A stretch of DNA of 22,878 nucleotides, taken from positions 1 through 22,878 of the forward strand of contig JBOIBN010000039.1 of NCBI GenBank assembly GCA_050739575.1. The letters are read 5' to 3'. A model generated the notes under the pieces. It worked only from the letters and a program-made list of their open reading frames with translations, searched no databases and was not told where the DNA came from. Numbering within the stretch: position 1 is the stretch's first letter; every line of letters begins with the position of its first letter. This document shows, in pieces, positions 1 through 7,061 of the stretch. The DNA is from JBOIBN01 sp050739575. GTDB lineage: Bacteria; Pseudomonadota; Gammaproteobacteria; JAKDMP01. A program made the translations under genes and the position numbers.

Positions 1-98
1 CCCGCGAGCGGGTGCGGCAACTGGAAATGGCGGCGATACGCGGTCTCAAACAGGTGTTGGCCGACGCCGGGATCACCCGCGAAGCCTTGCCCGATTAA
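1..98 (+). CDS. C-terminal end of an unidentified protein (partial)
   Basis: An open frame enters from the left edge (first full codon at base 3) and stops with TAA at 96-98. The visible 31 residues are charged and helix-like, ending in ITREALPD. This is too short to assign to a family and I do not recognise it. The stop codon is followed directly by a perfect 11-bp hairpin, which supports this being a real gene end. No function is proposed. Confidence 0.55.
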   Translation, partial: RERVRQLEMAAIRGLKQVLADAGITREALPD

Positions 99-125
99 GG
101 AAGCTCTGATTTATTCAGAGCTTCC
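99..125. terminator. Perfect 11-bp hairpin after the first gene
   Basis: GGAAGCTCTGA (99-109) pairs perfectly with TCAGAGCTTCC (115-125) around a 5-nt loop, one base after the stop at 96-98. The neighbouring gene at 235-618 points toward it, so it may act on both strands. No clear T-run follows on either side, so an intrinsic terminator is likely but not certain. Confidence 0.55.
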
Positions 126-188
126 GTGTGGCGCATGGATGTATCACCGCAAATCAGGCGCGCAAGTGCATGATTCGGCGTGAGGCAA

Positions 189-207
189 GTCCGGACATGT
201 GCCGGAC
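189..207. terminator. Short hairpin in the convergent spacer
   Basis: GTCCGG (189-194) pairs with CCGGAC (202-207) around a 7-nt loop, downstream of the leftward gene that stops at 235. The same hexamer stem recurs at 18921-18940. There is no T-run, so this is only a weak terminator candidate for the Mth938-domain gene. Confidence 0.25.
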
Positions 208-234
208 GTGCCCGCCCGTTCATTCGGGGCCGCT

Positions 235-618
235 CTAGCGGATGATGAGCGCAGAAGCGGCGCGCCGACCTTCCGCGAGCACGATGTTCCAGGTGCGGCA
301 GGCGGCTGCGGTATCCATGATTTCCACGCCGATGCCCGCATCGAACAATGCGGCAAGTTTTTCCTGAAGCGGGAATCGTTGGCGCTCGCCGGTACCGAGA
401 ATGATCATTTCCGGGCGAGGCTCGAGTTCGAGCAGCCAGGCGAGATTCGCGACATCGAGTTCGTCAAGGGTCTGCGGCGGCCAGTCGGGGACGACGCGCG
501 CGGGCGTCACGATCAGGCTGTGGTCGTAAATGGTCGCGCCGATCCTGATTTCGCCCGGGTGATAATGGCGGACGGAAGGTTGCTCGGATTCGAGCAGAAA
601 GTCGCGTACGATTTCCAT
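235..618 (-). CDS. Mth938-like domain (DUF498/DUF598) protein
   Basis: The 127-residue product has the features of the Mth938-like family, which also includes the mitochondrial complex I assembly factor NDUFAF3. An N-terminal segment with HYHPGEIRIGATIYDHSLIVTP is followed by a central PEMIILGTGERQRF strand-turn and a C-terminal EIMDTAAACRTWNIVLAEGR segment, which is the conserved core. Its length is usual for bacterial members. The biochemical role of bacterial members is not established. The ATG (616-618 on the reverse strand) lies next to the divergent rpfE-like gene; a TATAAA at about 632-637 (reverse strand) could belong to its promoter, but no good -35 was found. Family assignment is confident; function is unknown. 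Confidence 0.82.
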   Translation of the reverse strand: MEIVRDFLLESEQPSVRHYHPGEIRIGATIYDHSLIVTPARVVPDWPPQTLDELDVANLAWLLELEPRPEMIILGTGERQRFPLQEKLAALFDAGIGVEIMDTAAACRTWNIVLAEGRRAASALIIR

Positions 619-644
619 TAATGCAGAATTTTATATCTTCTTTG

Positions 645-1532
645 ATGGTAACACCGGTACTCGTGTGGTCCGGGCTTGATCCAGGCGCGGCACCGGGTTC
701 ACGGCGGCTGAGCCGACGACTTGCGCACGCCCGCCGCCGACCGCTTGTGGCAGCGGGTTCGCCTGCGCTCACGTCTGCCGCGCTTGGAATTGCGCCGCCG
801 CCAATCGGACCACTCGTTCGTCTTGCCGGCGGGTATGCCGCCGACGAACGAGGCTGGTTTCTCGCCGAGCCGGTTAATCTCGTTGCGGATCGCGACCGGC
901 TGCTTCTGCTTCGCCTCGGCGAAGACGATCTCGACCGGAGCGAGTCCGACGCGCTCATCGCAGTTGTCCGCGAACATTTTGCGGGTACCGGACTCGTGCT
1001 TGAACGTCATACCGCCGGAAGGTGGTATTTCGCGTACCCCGGCATTACCGATGCGGCGTCGGTAGCGCCAGCGGCGGCCGCAGGGGCGGCGGTCGAGACG
1101 ATGCCGGAGGGAGCGCACGGCCGCAGGCTCGCGAGCGTGCTGACCGAAGTACAGATGCTCTGGCATGTTCATCCCGTGAACCGGATTCGGCATGCCGCCG
1201 GGCGCCGCGAGGCCAATGCCCTGTGGGTATGGGGCGGTGGGTGTCTGCCCGCGCCGCCCGCGCTTGGGAACTGTCCTCATCTTCTCGGCAATGCGCCGGA
1301 AATCGCCGGTCTTGCTCTGTGGCTGGGGCTGGATCGCAAGCCGCTCGTATCGCCTTCGGCCTGTGCCGATCCGCACTCCTGCATCGTCATCATCGAGCGC
1401 GGAGAGGAGCGGGTGGGCGAAGAATGGCTGGCACGGCTCGGCGCCGCAGGTTCCGCGTTCGATCTTCTGGTTGACGAGGTCGTACTTTCGGTCCCGGCGC
1501 GACGCAGCCTGATGCGGCGCGACCGCGGCTGA
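645..1532 (+). CDS. rpfE: RpfE-like / phosphoglycerate-mutase-like protein
   Basis: This resembles the proteobacterial family annotated as regulatory protein RpfE or cofactor-independent phosphoglycerate mutase-like. The segment with LTEVQMLWHVHPVNRIRHAAG, followed by ANALWVWGGGCLP, is the family's most characteristic stretch, and an AEPVNLVADRDRLLLL segment precedes it. Family members lie beside recJ-prfB-lysS in Xanthomonas and relatives, and here prfB and lysS follow. The catalytic activity of the family is unproven. The start is uncertain: ATG 645 puts the first beta strand (MVTPVLVW) at the N terminus, while ATG 621 gives 303 residues but would leave only 2 bp to the divergent start codon at 618. 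Neither has a visible Shine-Dalgarno. A long reverse-strand ORF over the same bases is a shadow, because only this strand gives family motifs. Confidence 0.75.
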   Translation: MVTPVLVWSGLDPGAAPGSRRLSRRLAHARRRPLVAAGSPALTSAALGIAPPPIGPLVRLAGGYAADERGWFLAEPVNLVADRDRLLLLRLGEDDLDRSESDALIAVVREHFAGTGLVLERHTAGRWYFAYPGITDAASVAPAAAAGAAVETMPEGAHGRRLASVLTEVQMLWHVHPVNRIRHAAGRREANALWVWGGGCLPAPPALGNCPHLLGNAPEIAGLALWLGLDRKPLVSPSACADPHSCIVIIERGEERVGEEWLARLGAAGSAFDLLVDEVVLSVPARRSLMRRDRG

Positions 1533-1561
1533 GAAAACGCCGGCTGGTTTGAATCGCCAAT

Positions 1562-1581
1562 TCCCTGCGGCTTGCCGCAGG
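1562..1581. terminator. Hairpin after rpfE
   Basis: CCTGCGG (1564-1570) pairs with CCGCAGG (1575-1581) around the loop CTTG, and a one-base bulge lets the stem extend outward. It lies 30 bases after the rpfE stop. No T-run follows. It may end rpfE transcription together with the stronger hairpin at 1601-1633. Confidence 0.4.
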
Positions 1582-1600
1582 AACCTTAGCAGTGGGGTTT

Positions 1601-1633
1601 CCAAAGGGGAGAGGCGTTAGCTCTCCCCTTTGG
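1601..1633. terminator. Perfect 13-bp hairpin between rpfE and prfB
   Basis: CCAAAGGGGAGAG (1601-1613) is perfectly complementary to CTCTCCCCTTTGG (1621-1633), with a 7-nt loop. It ends directly before the proposed prfB -35 box, so it probably insulates prfB from upstream transcription. The A-side and T-side ends of the stem resemble a bidirectional intrinsic terminator. Confidence 0.55.
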
Positions 1634-1661
1634 TCGACATACATTTGATTTCCCCTAGAAT
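1634..1661 (+). promoter_or_regulatory. Sigma70-type promoter of prfB
   Basis: TCGACA (1634-1639, 5 of 6 to TTGACA) and TAGAAT (1656-1661, 5 of 6 to TATAAT) are separated by 16 bases. Transcription would begin near 1668, about 20 bases before the GTG start of prfB. No expression evidence is available. Confidence 0.55.
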
Positions 1662-1687
1662 GACTTTCTTTGACAGCCGGAATTTAC

Positions 1688-2789
1688 GTGGCTGAGTTTG
1701 CTCCCGCGCGTGAAGCCATTGCCGATCTCAAGAGCCGTTCCGAGGCTCTGAGGGGGTATCTTTGACTATGCGGGCAGCGCAACGCGGCTGGCCGAGATCG
1801 AGCGTGCGCTCGAAGCGCCCGAGGTCTGGTCGAACCCCGAGCAGGCGCAGAATCTGGGCCGCGAGCGCGCGCGTCTCGTCGAGATCATCGTCACGCTAGA
1901 CGATATGGCGCGCGAACTCGACGAGGCCGGCGAACTGCTCGAGCTGGCCGCCGCCGAGGATGACGCGCATGCACTTGCGCAAATCGACGAGGACGTCGCT
2001 GGCTGTGAACGCAGAATCGGAGCGCTCGAGTTCCGGCGCATGTTTGGCGGCGAGATGGATGCGGTCAATGCCTTTCTCGACATTCAGGCTGGTTCGGGCG
2101 GCACCGAGGCCCAGGACTGGTCGGAGATGCTGCTGCGCATGTACCTGCGCTGGGGCGAGCGGCGCGGCTTTGCGACGGAGTTGATCGAAGTTTCCCCGGG
2201 CGAGACGGCCGGCATCAAGAGCGCAACCCTGCGTTTCGAGGGAGATTATGCCTACGGCTGGCTGCGCACCGAAACGGGCGTGCATCGCCTGGTGCGCAAG
2301 TCGCCGTTCGATTCGGGGCATCGCCGGCACACCTCGTTCGCGGCGGTGTTCGTATCGCCGGAAGTGGACGATGATATCGAGATCGAGATCAATCCCGCCG
2401 ATTTACGCGTGGACGTCTATCGGGCGAGCGGCGCCGGCGGCCAGCACGTCAACCGCACCGAATCCGCCGTGCGCATCACCCATCTACCGACCGGGATCGT
2501 CGTGCAGTGCCAGAACGAACGCTCGCAGCACAAGAACCGGGCGACGGCGATGAAGCAGCTCAAGGCCAAGCTCTACGAACTGGAGCTTTCCAAACGGCGC
2601 AGCGCGCAGCAGGAGCTGGAAGATTCCAAGGCCGAAATCGGCTGGGGCAGTCAGATCCGTTCCTACGTTCTCGATCAGTCGCGGATCAAGGATTTGCGCA
2701 CCGGGGTCGAAATCGGCAACACTCAGGCCGTGCTCGACGGCGATCTCGATCCTTTTCTCGAAGCGTCGCTCAAAGCCGGCGTCCAGTAA
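1688..2789 (+). CDS. prfB: Peptide chain release factor 2 (programmed +1 frameshift)
   Basis: RF2 recognises UGA and UAA stop codons and triggers peptide release on the ribosome. Frame 1 runs from GTG 1688 through 25 codons to an in-frame TGA at 1763-1765. A +1 shift at CTT-TGA-C then continues in the frame of GAC 1764 to the TAA at 2787-2789, giving about 366 residues (E. coli RF2 has 365). The anticodon-like SPF tripeptide lies in VRKSPFDSGHRRHTS and the catalytic GGQ in GAGGQHVNRTESAVRITH. The residue equivalent to E. coli position 246 is Val (GIVVQCQN) rather than the Thr of K-12. The GTG start has only a weak upstream purine stretch, but the N-terminal codons lead cleanly into LRGYL before the shift site. 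lysS follows after 19 bases, as in many proteobacteria. Confidence 0.96.
1748..1768 (+). promoter_or_regulatory. prfB autoregulatory +1 frameshift site
   Basis: The sequence CTG AGG GGG TAT CTT TGA C carries the internal Shine-Dalgarno-like AGGGGG, the slippery CTT codon and the UGA-C stop context that define the classical prfB frameshift. When RF2 is scarce the ribosome slips +1 at CTT and makes full-length RF2; when it is abundant, termination at the UGA prevails. The element is essentially identical to the E. coli site. Confidence 0.96.
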
Positions 2790-2808
2790 AGCAGTCAAGG
2801 GAGGAAGC

Positions 2809-4317
2809 ATGGATACAGGTAACGAACACCACGATCTGGTACAGGAACGGCGCGCGAAACTCGCCGTGCTGCGTGGCGGCGGATTTGTTTATCCGAACGA
2901 TTTTTCTCCCGACACTACTATCGAGGCGCTCATCGGCACCTTTGGCGGACTCGACGCCGCGGCGCTGACCGAACGTCCGCTGTGGGTGCGTGTGGCCGGA
3001 CGGATGATGACGCGCCGGGTCATGGGCCGGGCGAGCTTCGCGCACCTGGACGACGGCAGCGCACGGCTGCAGTTTTTTGTCACGCGCGAGGAGCTTGGCG
3101 CGGACGGCTACGATTTCTTCAAGCAGCTCGATCTCGGCGATATCGTCGGACTGGAAGGGAGTCTCTTTCGCACCAAGACCGGGGAGTTTACGCTGCGGGT
3201 CACCCGGCTCGAACTGCTCGCCAAATGCCTGCGTCCGCTGCCGGAGAAGTTCCACGGCCTGAAGGATCCGGAACTGCGTTATCGCCGGCGCTACCTCGAT
3301 CTTGCGATGAACCCCGAGGTGCGGGAAATTTTCCGCAAGCGCGCGGAGATTCTCCGCGTGGCGCGCGGCATGCTCGATGCGCGTGGATTTCTCGAAGTCG
3401 AGACGCCGATGATGCAGCCGCTTGCGGGCGGCGCACTGGCGCGGCCCTTCACGACACATCACAACGCACTCGATATCCCGCTTTACCTGCGCATCGCGCC
3501 GGAACTGTATCTCAAGCGTCTGCTGGTCGGCGGCTTTACGCAGGTGTACGAAATCAACCGCAACTTCCGCAACGAAGGCGTGTCCGCACGCCACAACCCG
3601 GAATTCACGATGCTCGAAGCCTACGAAGCCTATGGCGATTGCACGAGCATGATGGCCTTGACCGAACAGTTGATCGGAACTCTGGTCGCTGATGTGCGCG
3701 GCGCGCCGGAACTCGTCTGGGGCGGTGCAACGCTCGATTTCGGCAAGGCTTTCGAGCGCGTCACGCTAGCCGATGCGACGCTTGCGGCCTGTCCCGAACT
3801 CGCGCGTTCGGATCTGCGCAATCGCGAGCGGCTCGCAGCGATCCTCGTTGCCCGCCATGTCGAACCCGCGACCGGCGACTGGGGAAAACTGCTCACCCAG
3901 CTCTTCGAAACGGTGGCTGAGCCGGGACTCGTGCAACCGACCTTTGTCACCGATTACCCGCTCGAAATCTCGCCGCTTTCGCGCGTCAAAAACGGCGATC
4001 CCGAACTGGTGGACCGCTTCGAGCTGTTCATCGCCGGGCGCGAGATCGCCAACGGATTCTCGGAATTGAACGATCCCGAGGATCAGGCGCGGCGCTTCGA
4101 GGTGCAGATGCGCGAGCGCAGCGGCGGCGACGCCGAGGCGATGAGTTTCGATCACGACTACGTGCGCGCGCTCGAATACGGCATGCCGCCCGCGGGCGGC
4201 GTCGGCATCGGCATGGACCGGGTCGCGATGCTGCTTACCGGTGCGGAGTCCATCCGCGAGGTGCTGCTCTTTCCATTACTCAGGCCGGAAGCGGACTCTG
4301 CCGAAACCCAAGCGTGA
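2809..4317 (+). CDS. lysS: Lysyl-tRNA synthetase, class II
   Basis: LysRS charges tRNA-Lys with lysine in the cytoplasm. The 502-residue product has the expected layout: an N-terminal OB-fold anticodon-binding domain (about residues 55-150) followed by the class II catalytic core. Motif 1 contains GFLEVETPMMQP, motif 2 contains YEINRNFRNEGVSARHNPEFTMLE, and motif 3 contains GGVGIGMDRVAMLLTGAESIREVLLFP. The ATG is preceded by a strong Shine-Dalgarno (GGGAGG) at good spacing. It lies 19 bases after prfB, so the two are probably co-transcribed. Length and motifs are normal. Confidence 0.97.
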   Translation: MDTGNEHHDLVQERRAKLAVLRGGGFVYPNDFSPDTTIEALIGTFGGLDAAALTERPLWVRVAGRMMTRRVMGRASFAHLDDGSARLQFFVTREELGADGYDFFKQLDLGDIVGLEGSLFRTKTGEFTLRVTRLELLAKCLRPLPEKFHGLKDPELRYRRRYLDLAMNPEVREIFRKRAEILRVARGMLDARGFLEVETPMMQPLAGGALARPFTTHHNALDIPLYLRIAPELYLKRLLVGGFTQVYEINRNFRNEGVSARHNPEFTMLEAYEAYGDCTSMMALTEQLIGTLVADVRGAPELVWGGATLDFGKAFERVTLADATLAACPELARSDLRNRERLAAILVARHVEPATGDWGKLLTQLFETVAEPGLVQPTFVTDYPLEISPLSRVKNGDPELVDRFELFIAGREIANGFSELNDPEDQARRFEVQMRERSGGDAEAMSFDHDYVRALEYGMPPAGGVGIGMDRVAMLLTGAESIREVLLFPLLRPEADSAETQA

Positions 4318-4489
4318 CGACCATTCCCAAGCGGGAGTACATCGAGGCAAAATCAAAAATCTAATGTGAGCAGGAGATTGGATTTAGCTCCGACTCGGAT
4401 GCCATTCATTACAAGGTAATGATGCAACCATTCCAGAATAATCCAAGGCCATATTCGATTTATGCGGGCACTTCGACCGCGATCTGCGC
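4318..4489. other. AT-richer convergent spacer with a small hairpin
   Basis: This 172-bp spacer lies between the convergent lysS and DUF302 genes and is clearly richer in A and T than its surroundings. The only structure I see is TCATTAC (4406-4412) pairing with GTAATGA (4416-4422) around a 3-nt loop. No T-run follows it, so a terminator is not well supported. No coding sequence is evident. Confidence 0.4.
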
Positions 4490-4903
4490 TTATTTCAATG
4501 CCTCGGCAATCAGCGAGCCCAGGGCTTCCAGTGGTTTGATGATATTGCCGGGTACCTGGTGGCGGTGCGCGAGGTATTCGACGCTGTTGTAGCTCAGCCA
4601 TACTTGGCCGGCTGCATCTTCCCAGGCCAGCGCCTTGAACGGCAGGTCGATCGCGATCGTGGGTGCGGCGTTCATCACCGGCGTGCCGGTTTTAGGACTG
4701 CCGAAAATCAGAACCTGAGCCGGACGCATCGTGAGGCCGACGCGCTCGGCGGCGGCGCGATGATCGATGCGTGCGAACACCGTTACGCCTTTTGATTGCA
4801 GCACCGATTCCAGGCGGTCCAGCGTCTCGTCCACCGCGTAGGGGCTGGGCAGGCTGATCAGACCTTCGGTTTCCGCGACCGGTTTGCTTTGTTGTTGCGT
4901 CAT
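4490..4903 (-). CDS. DUF302 domain protein
   Basis: The 137-residue product matches the DUF302 family: an N-terminal segment (LPSPYAVDETLDRLESVLQSKGVTVFARIDH) is followed by RPAQVLIFGSPKTGTPVM and a PFKALAWEDAAGQVWLSYNSVEYLA core. Members are small soluble proteins of unknown biochemical function, often found near redox or stress genes. There is no signal peptide. It is downstream of, and in the same direction as, the LysR gene (109-bp gap), so it may be co-transcribed. Upstream spacing shows no strong Shine-Dalgarno. Confidence 0.85.
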   Translation of the reverse strand: MTQQQSKPVAETEGLISLPSPYAVDETLDRLESVLQSKGVTVFARIDHRAAAERVGLTMRPAQVLIFGSPKTGTPVMNAAPTIAIDLPFKALAWEDAAGQVWLSYNSVEYLAHRHQVPGNIIKPLEALGSLIAEALK

Positions 4904-5012
4904 GGCTGTAATCTTACTTCGAAGTCTCTATGTAGGCCGGGTTTCTCATGGCAAAGTAACCGGCGTCCGGAATGATGTTTTGGTGGCTGTAAAGACATTT
5001 CGGGGATTCTTC

Positions 5013-5909
5013 TTAATAATGGTAGCGCAGGGCCTCGACCAGCTCGGCGAAGGCTCGCTCTGATTGGCGGCGCCGGTTCGGATAATAGAGATGGTAACCG
5101 GAGAAGGCCGGGCACCAGTCTTCAAGCACCCGCCTGAGATCTTTTTGGGCTAGATATGGTTGCGCCAGGTCTTCCGGCACATAGGCCAAGCCCAAGCCGG
5201 CCAGTGCTGCATTGAGCATCTGGACGGTGCCATTGAGGACAAGCTGACCTTCGACGCGCACCTTCAGTTCGCGGCTGCCTTTTTCGAACTCCCAAGCATA
5301 TAGCCCGCCGTAAGTCGATAGGTGCAGATTGATGCAGGTGTGGTCGGTCAGGTCCTGAGGCTTCTTTGGCAAGGGGCGTTTCGCGAAATAGGACGGCGCA
5401 CCGACGACCGCCATGCGCATATCCGGCCCGATACGAACTGCGATCATGTCTTTGGCCACTTGTTCGCCTGATCGAACGCCGGCGTCAAAGCGTTGGGCAA
5501 CAATGTCGGTCAGACCATAGTCAACGACGATCTCGACGTTGATGTCCGGGTACTGCGGCAGAAACTCGGCAAGTTTCGGCAGGAGGATCGTGTCGGCCGC
5601 ATACTCCGTGGCCGTTATTCGAAAGGTTCCAGCGGGTTTAGTACGCAGTTCACCTAAGGCCAACAGCTCGGCCTCAATCTCCTCAAACCGGGGGGCGATG
5701 GTACGGAGTAGACGCTCCCCCGCTTCGGTTGGCGCAACCCTGCGCGTAGTTCGGGTCAAGAGTCTGAGGCTCAGACGTTCTTCCAGGGCACGGATCCTGT
5801 GACTCAGCGCCGATTGCGAAACGCCGAGTTGCGCTGCAGCCTTGGTAAAGCTTCGCTCGTGCGCAACGACGAGGAAAGCCACCAGGTCGTTAACGTTTTC
5901 GCGCAGCAT
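5013..5909 (-). CDS. LysR-family transcriptional regulator
   Basis: The 298-residue product has the standard LysR layout. Its N-terminal winged helix-turn-helix (about residues 5-64) includes FTKAAAQLGVSQSALSHRIRALEERL and RTTRRVAPTEAGERLL; a substrate-binding-like effector domain follows from about residue 92. It is most like the subgroup containing PA2206/CrgA-type regulators. The gene diverges from the cupin-CMD-tautomerase-ADH-AKR operon with a 136-bp shared upstream region, the usual arrangement when a LysR protein controls the adjacent operon. The inducer is unknown. The start ATG (5907-5909, reverse strand) fits the family N terminus. Confidence 0.92.
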   Translation of the reverse strand: MLRENVNDLVAFLVVAHERSFTKAAAQLGVSQSALSHRIRALEERLSLRLLTRTTRRVAPTEAGERLLRTIAPRFEEIEAELLALGELRTKPAGTFRITATEYAADTILLPKLAEFLPQYPDINVEIVVDYGLTDIVAQRFDAGVRSGEQVAKDMIAVRIGPDMRMAVVGAPSYFAKRPLPKKPQDLTDHTCINLHLSTYGGLYAWEFEKGSRELKVRVEGQLVLNGTVQMLNAALAGLGLAYVPEDLAQPYLAQKDLRRVLEDWCPAFSGYHLYYPNRRRQSERAFAELVEALRYHY

Positions 5910-6045
5910 TTATGAATACATCTCATAGGCCCATGCAGATTATGCCACTTTATCTCATGCTGCTTCTTTCGTTAAAGTTTCACTGTCGTGAACCACTGGC
6001 AACTGGTCTATGACGACGTCGGCGTAAAGCGAAGGAGTGTGGAAG
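5910..6045. promoter_or_regulatory. Divergent LysR / operon control region
   Basis: This spacer should hold the promoters of both the LysR gene and the cupin operon. ATCTCAT occurs at 5920-5926 and again at 5952-5958, and the inverted partner ATGCAGAT lies at 5933-5940, giving an imperfect dyad close to the LysR start. That spacing suits a LysR-type operator and autoregulation, but the assignment is inferred. No convincing -35/-10 pair was found for the rightward operon. Confidence 0.4.
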
Positions 6046-6441
6046 ATGGAAATCAACAGATGCGGCTCGCAGCCTTCCAGTAAAGGGCCGGCGGAATACT
6101 TCACCGGCAACGTGCGGATCGATCCACTGTTCCAGTCGCCGGGGCCTGCGCCGGTCGCCGGTGCACGCGTCACCTTCGAACCCGGAGCGCGTTCGGCGTG
6201 GCACACGCATCCTTGTGGTCAGACATTGATCGTCACGTCCGGTCTCGGCTGGACGCAATGCCGGGGTGAACCGAAAGAGGAAATCCGGCCCGGCGATGTC
6301 ATCACATGTCCGCCCGGCAAGAAACATTGGCACGGCGCGACCGACAAGACAGCGATGACCCATGTCGCGATCCAGGAATCGAAAGACGGCAACGCCGTCG
6401 AGTGGCTGGAGAAGGTCACCGACGAACAGTATTTGAGCTGA
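6046..6441 (+). CDS. Cupin, (R)-hydroxynitrile-lyase-like
   Basis: This is a single-domain cupin of 131 residues. It resembles the bacterial manganese cupins that include the Granulicella tundricola hydroxynitrile lyase (GtHNL). Metal-site residues fall where that family has them: His53, His55 and Gln59 in AWHTHPCGQTLIV, and His94 in GKKHWHGA, with His96 as the likely catalytic residue. ATG 6046 is chosen because AAGGAG lies 8 bases upstream; an upstream in-frame GTG (6037) overlaps that ribosome binding site. It heads a five-gene operon next to a divergent LysR gene. Some homologues cleave mandelonitrile, but the physiological substrate of the family is unknown. The family is confident; lyase activity is an inference. 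Confidence 0.85.
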   Translation: MEINRCGSQPSSKGPAEYFTGNVRIDPLFQSPGPAPVAGARVTFEPGARSAWHTHPCGQTLIVTSGLGWTQCRGEPKEEIRPGDVITCPPGKKHWHGATDKTAMTHVAIQESKDGNAVEWLEKVTDEQYLS

Positions 6442-6454
6442 CGAGGAGAACATC

Positions 6455-6781
6455 ATGCCCAATGAACCCACCGCCGCACGCAAAGCGTTCGGAAACATCG
6501 CGCCCGCGCTCGCCGACTACACTGACAAGGTGCTGTTCGGCGACGTGTGGGAACGCCCGCAACTTTCGCCGCGCGACCGCAGCCTCGTCACTGTGTCGTG
6601 CCTGGTCGCGCTGTATCGCAGCAACGAGCTGCCGTTTCACCTGAAAAAGGCGCTGGAGAACGGTGTCAGCCGCGACGAGCTGATCGAGGCGATCACGCAC
6701 CTTACCTTTTATGGAGGCTGGCCGGTGGCGAGCACGGCGCTGCAAATCGCAAGGCGTGTATTCGAGGAAGCGGGTGCGTGA
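6455..6781 (+). CDS. Carboxymuconolactone decarboxylase family protein
   Basis: The 108-residue product is an all-helical CMD/AhpD-like domain, with the family pattern RDRSLVTVSCLVALYRSNELPFHLKKALENGVSRDELIEAITHLTFYGGWP split across its centre. There is no CxxC pair of the AhpD peroxidase type, so a thiol peroxidase role is unlikely. True carboxymuconolactone decarboxylase activity is not implied. The gene follows the cupin by 13 bases with Shine-Dalgarno GAGGAG. Cupin and CMD domains are often adjacent or fused, which suggests they act on related substrates. Confidence 0.88.
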   Translation: MPNEPTAARKAFGNIAPALADYTDKVLFGDVWERPQLSPRDRSLVTVSCLVALYRSNELPFHLKKALENGVSRDELIEAITHLTFYGGWPVASTALQIARRVFEEAGA

Positions 6782-6805
6782 CCCGCAGAGAATCTGGAGA
6801 ATGCC

Positions 6806-7033
6806 ATGCCTCACGTGATCATCAAGCTCTGGCCGGGAAAATCGGAGACGCAGAAGAAACGGCTGGCAGACGCCATCGCCAAAGACGTGATGGAAGTCTT
6901 GAGCTACGGCGAAGAGCCGGTTTCTGTGGCGATGGAAGAGATTGCCTCGCGCGATTGGGCTGAAAAAGTCTACGAGCCCGACATCGTCGACAAGCCGGAT
7001 CAGCTCTACAAGCAGCCCGGCTACACGATGTGA
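6806..7033 (+). CDS. Tautomerase, PptA-like (4-oxalocrotonate tautomerase family)
   Basis: The 75-residue protein begins MPHVIIKLWPGKSETQK. Removal of Met would expose the N-terminal proline that serves as catalytic base in this superfamily. It resembles E. coli PptA in length and in the C-terminal KKPGYSM-like motif (here KQPGYTM). These enzymes interconvert enol and keto forms of small 2-oxo or phenylpyruvate-like compounds. It lies 24 bases after the CMD gene in the same operon. The natural substrate cannot be told from sequence. Confidence 0.9.
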   Translation: MPHVIIKLWPGKSETQKKRLADAIAKDVMEVLSYGEEPVSVAMEEIASRDWAEKVYEPDIVDKPDQLYKQPGYTM

Positions 7034-7061
7034 ACCACACAACCGATTGAGGAGACAAGCT

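Noticed and set aside
699..1604. Reverse-strand ORF of 301 codons opposite rpfE
   Set aside because: Its translation has no recognisable family features, while the forward frame has the RpfE motifs (HPVN, LWVWGGG) and lies in the expected gene neighbourhood. High GC content makes long antisense frames common here.
6942..7061. Upstream extension of the alcohol dehydrogenase
   Set aside because: It overlaps the tautomerase gene in another frame. The start at 7062 has a good Shine-Dalgarno and the family N terminus.
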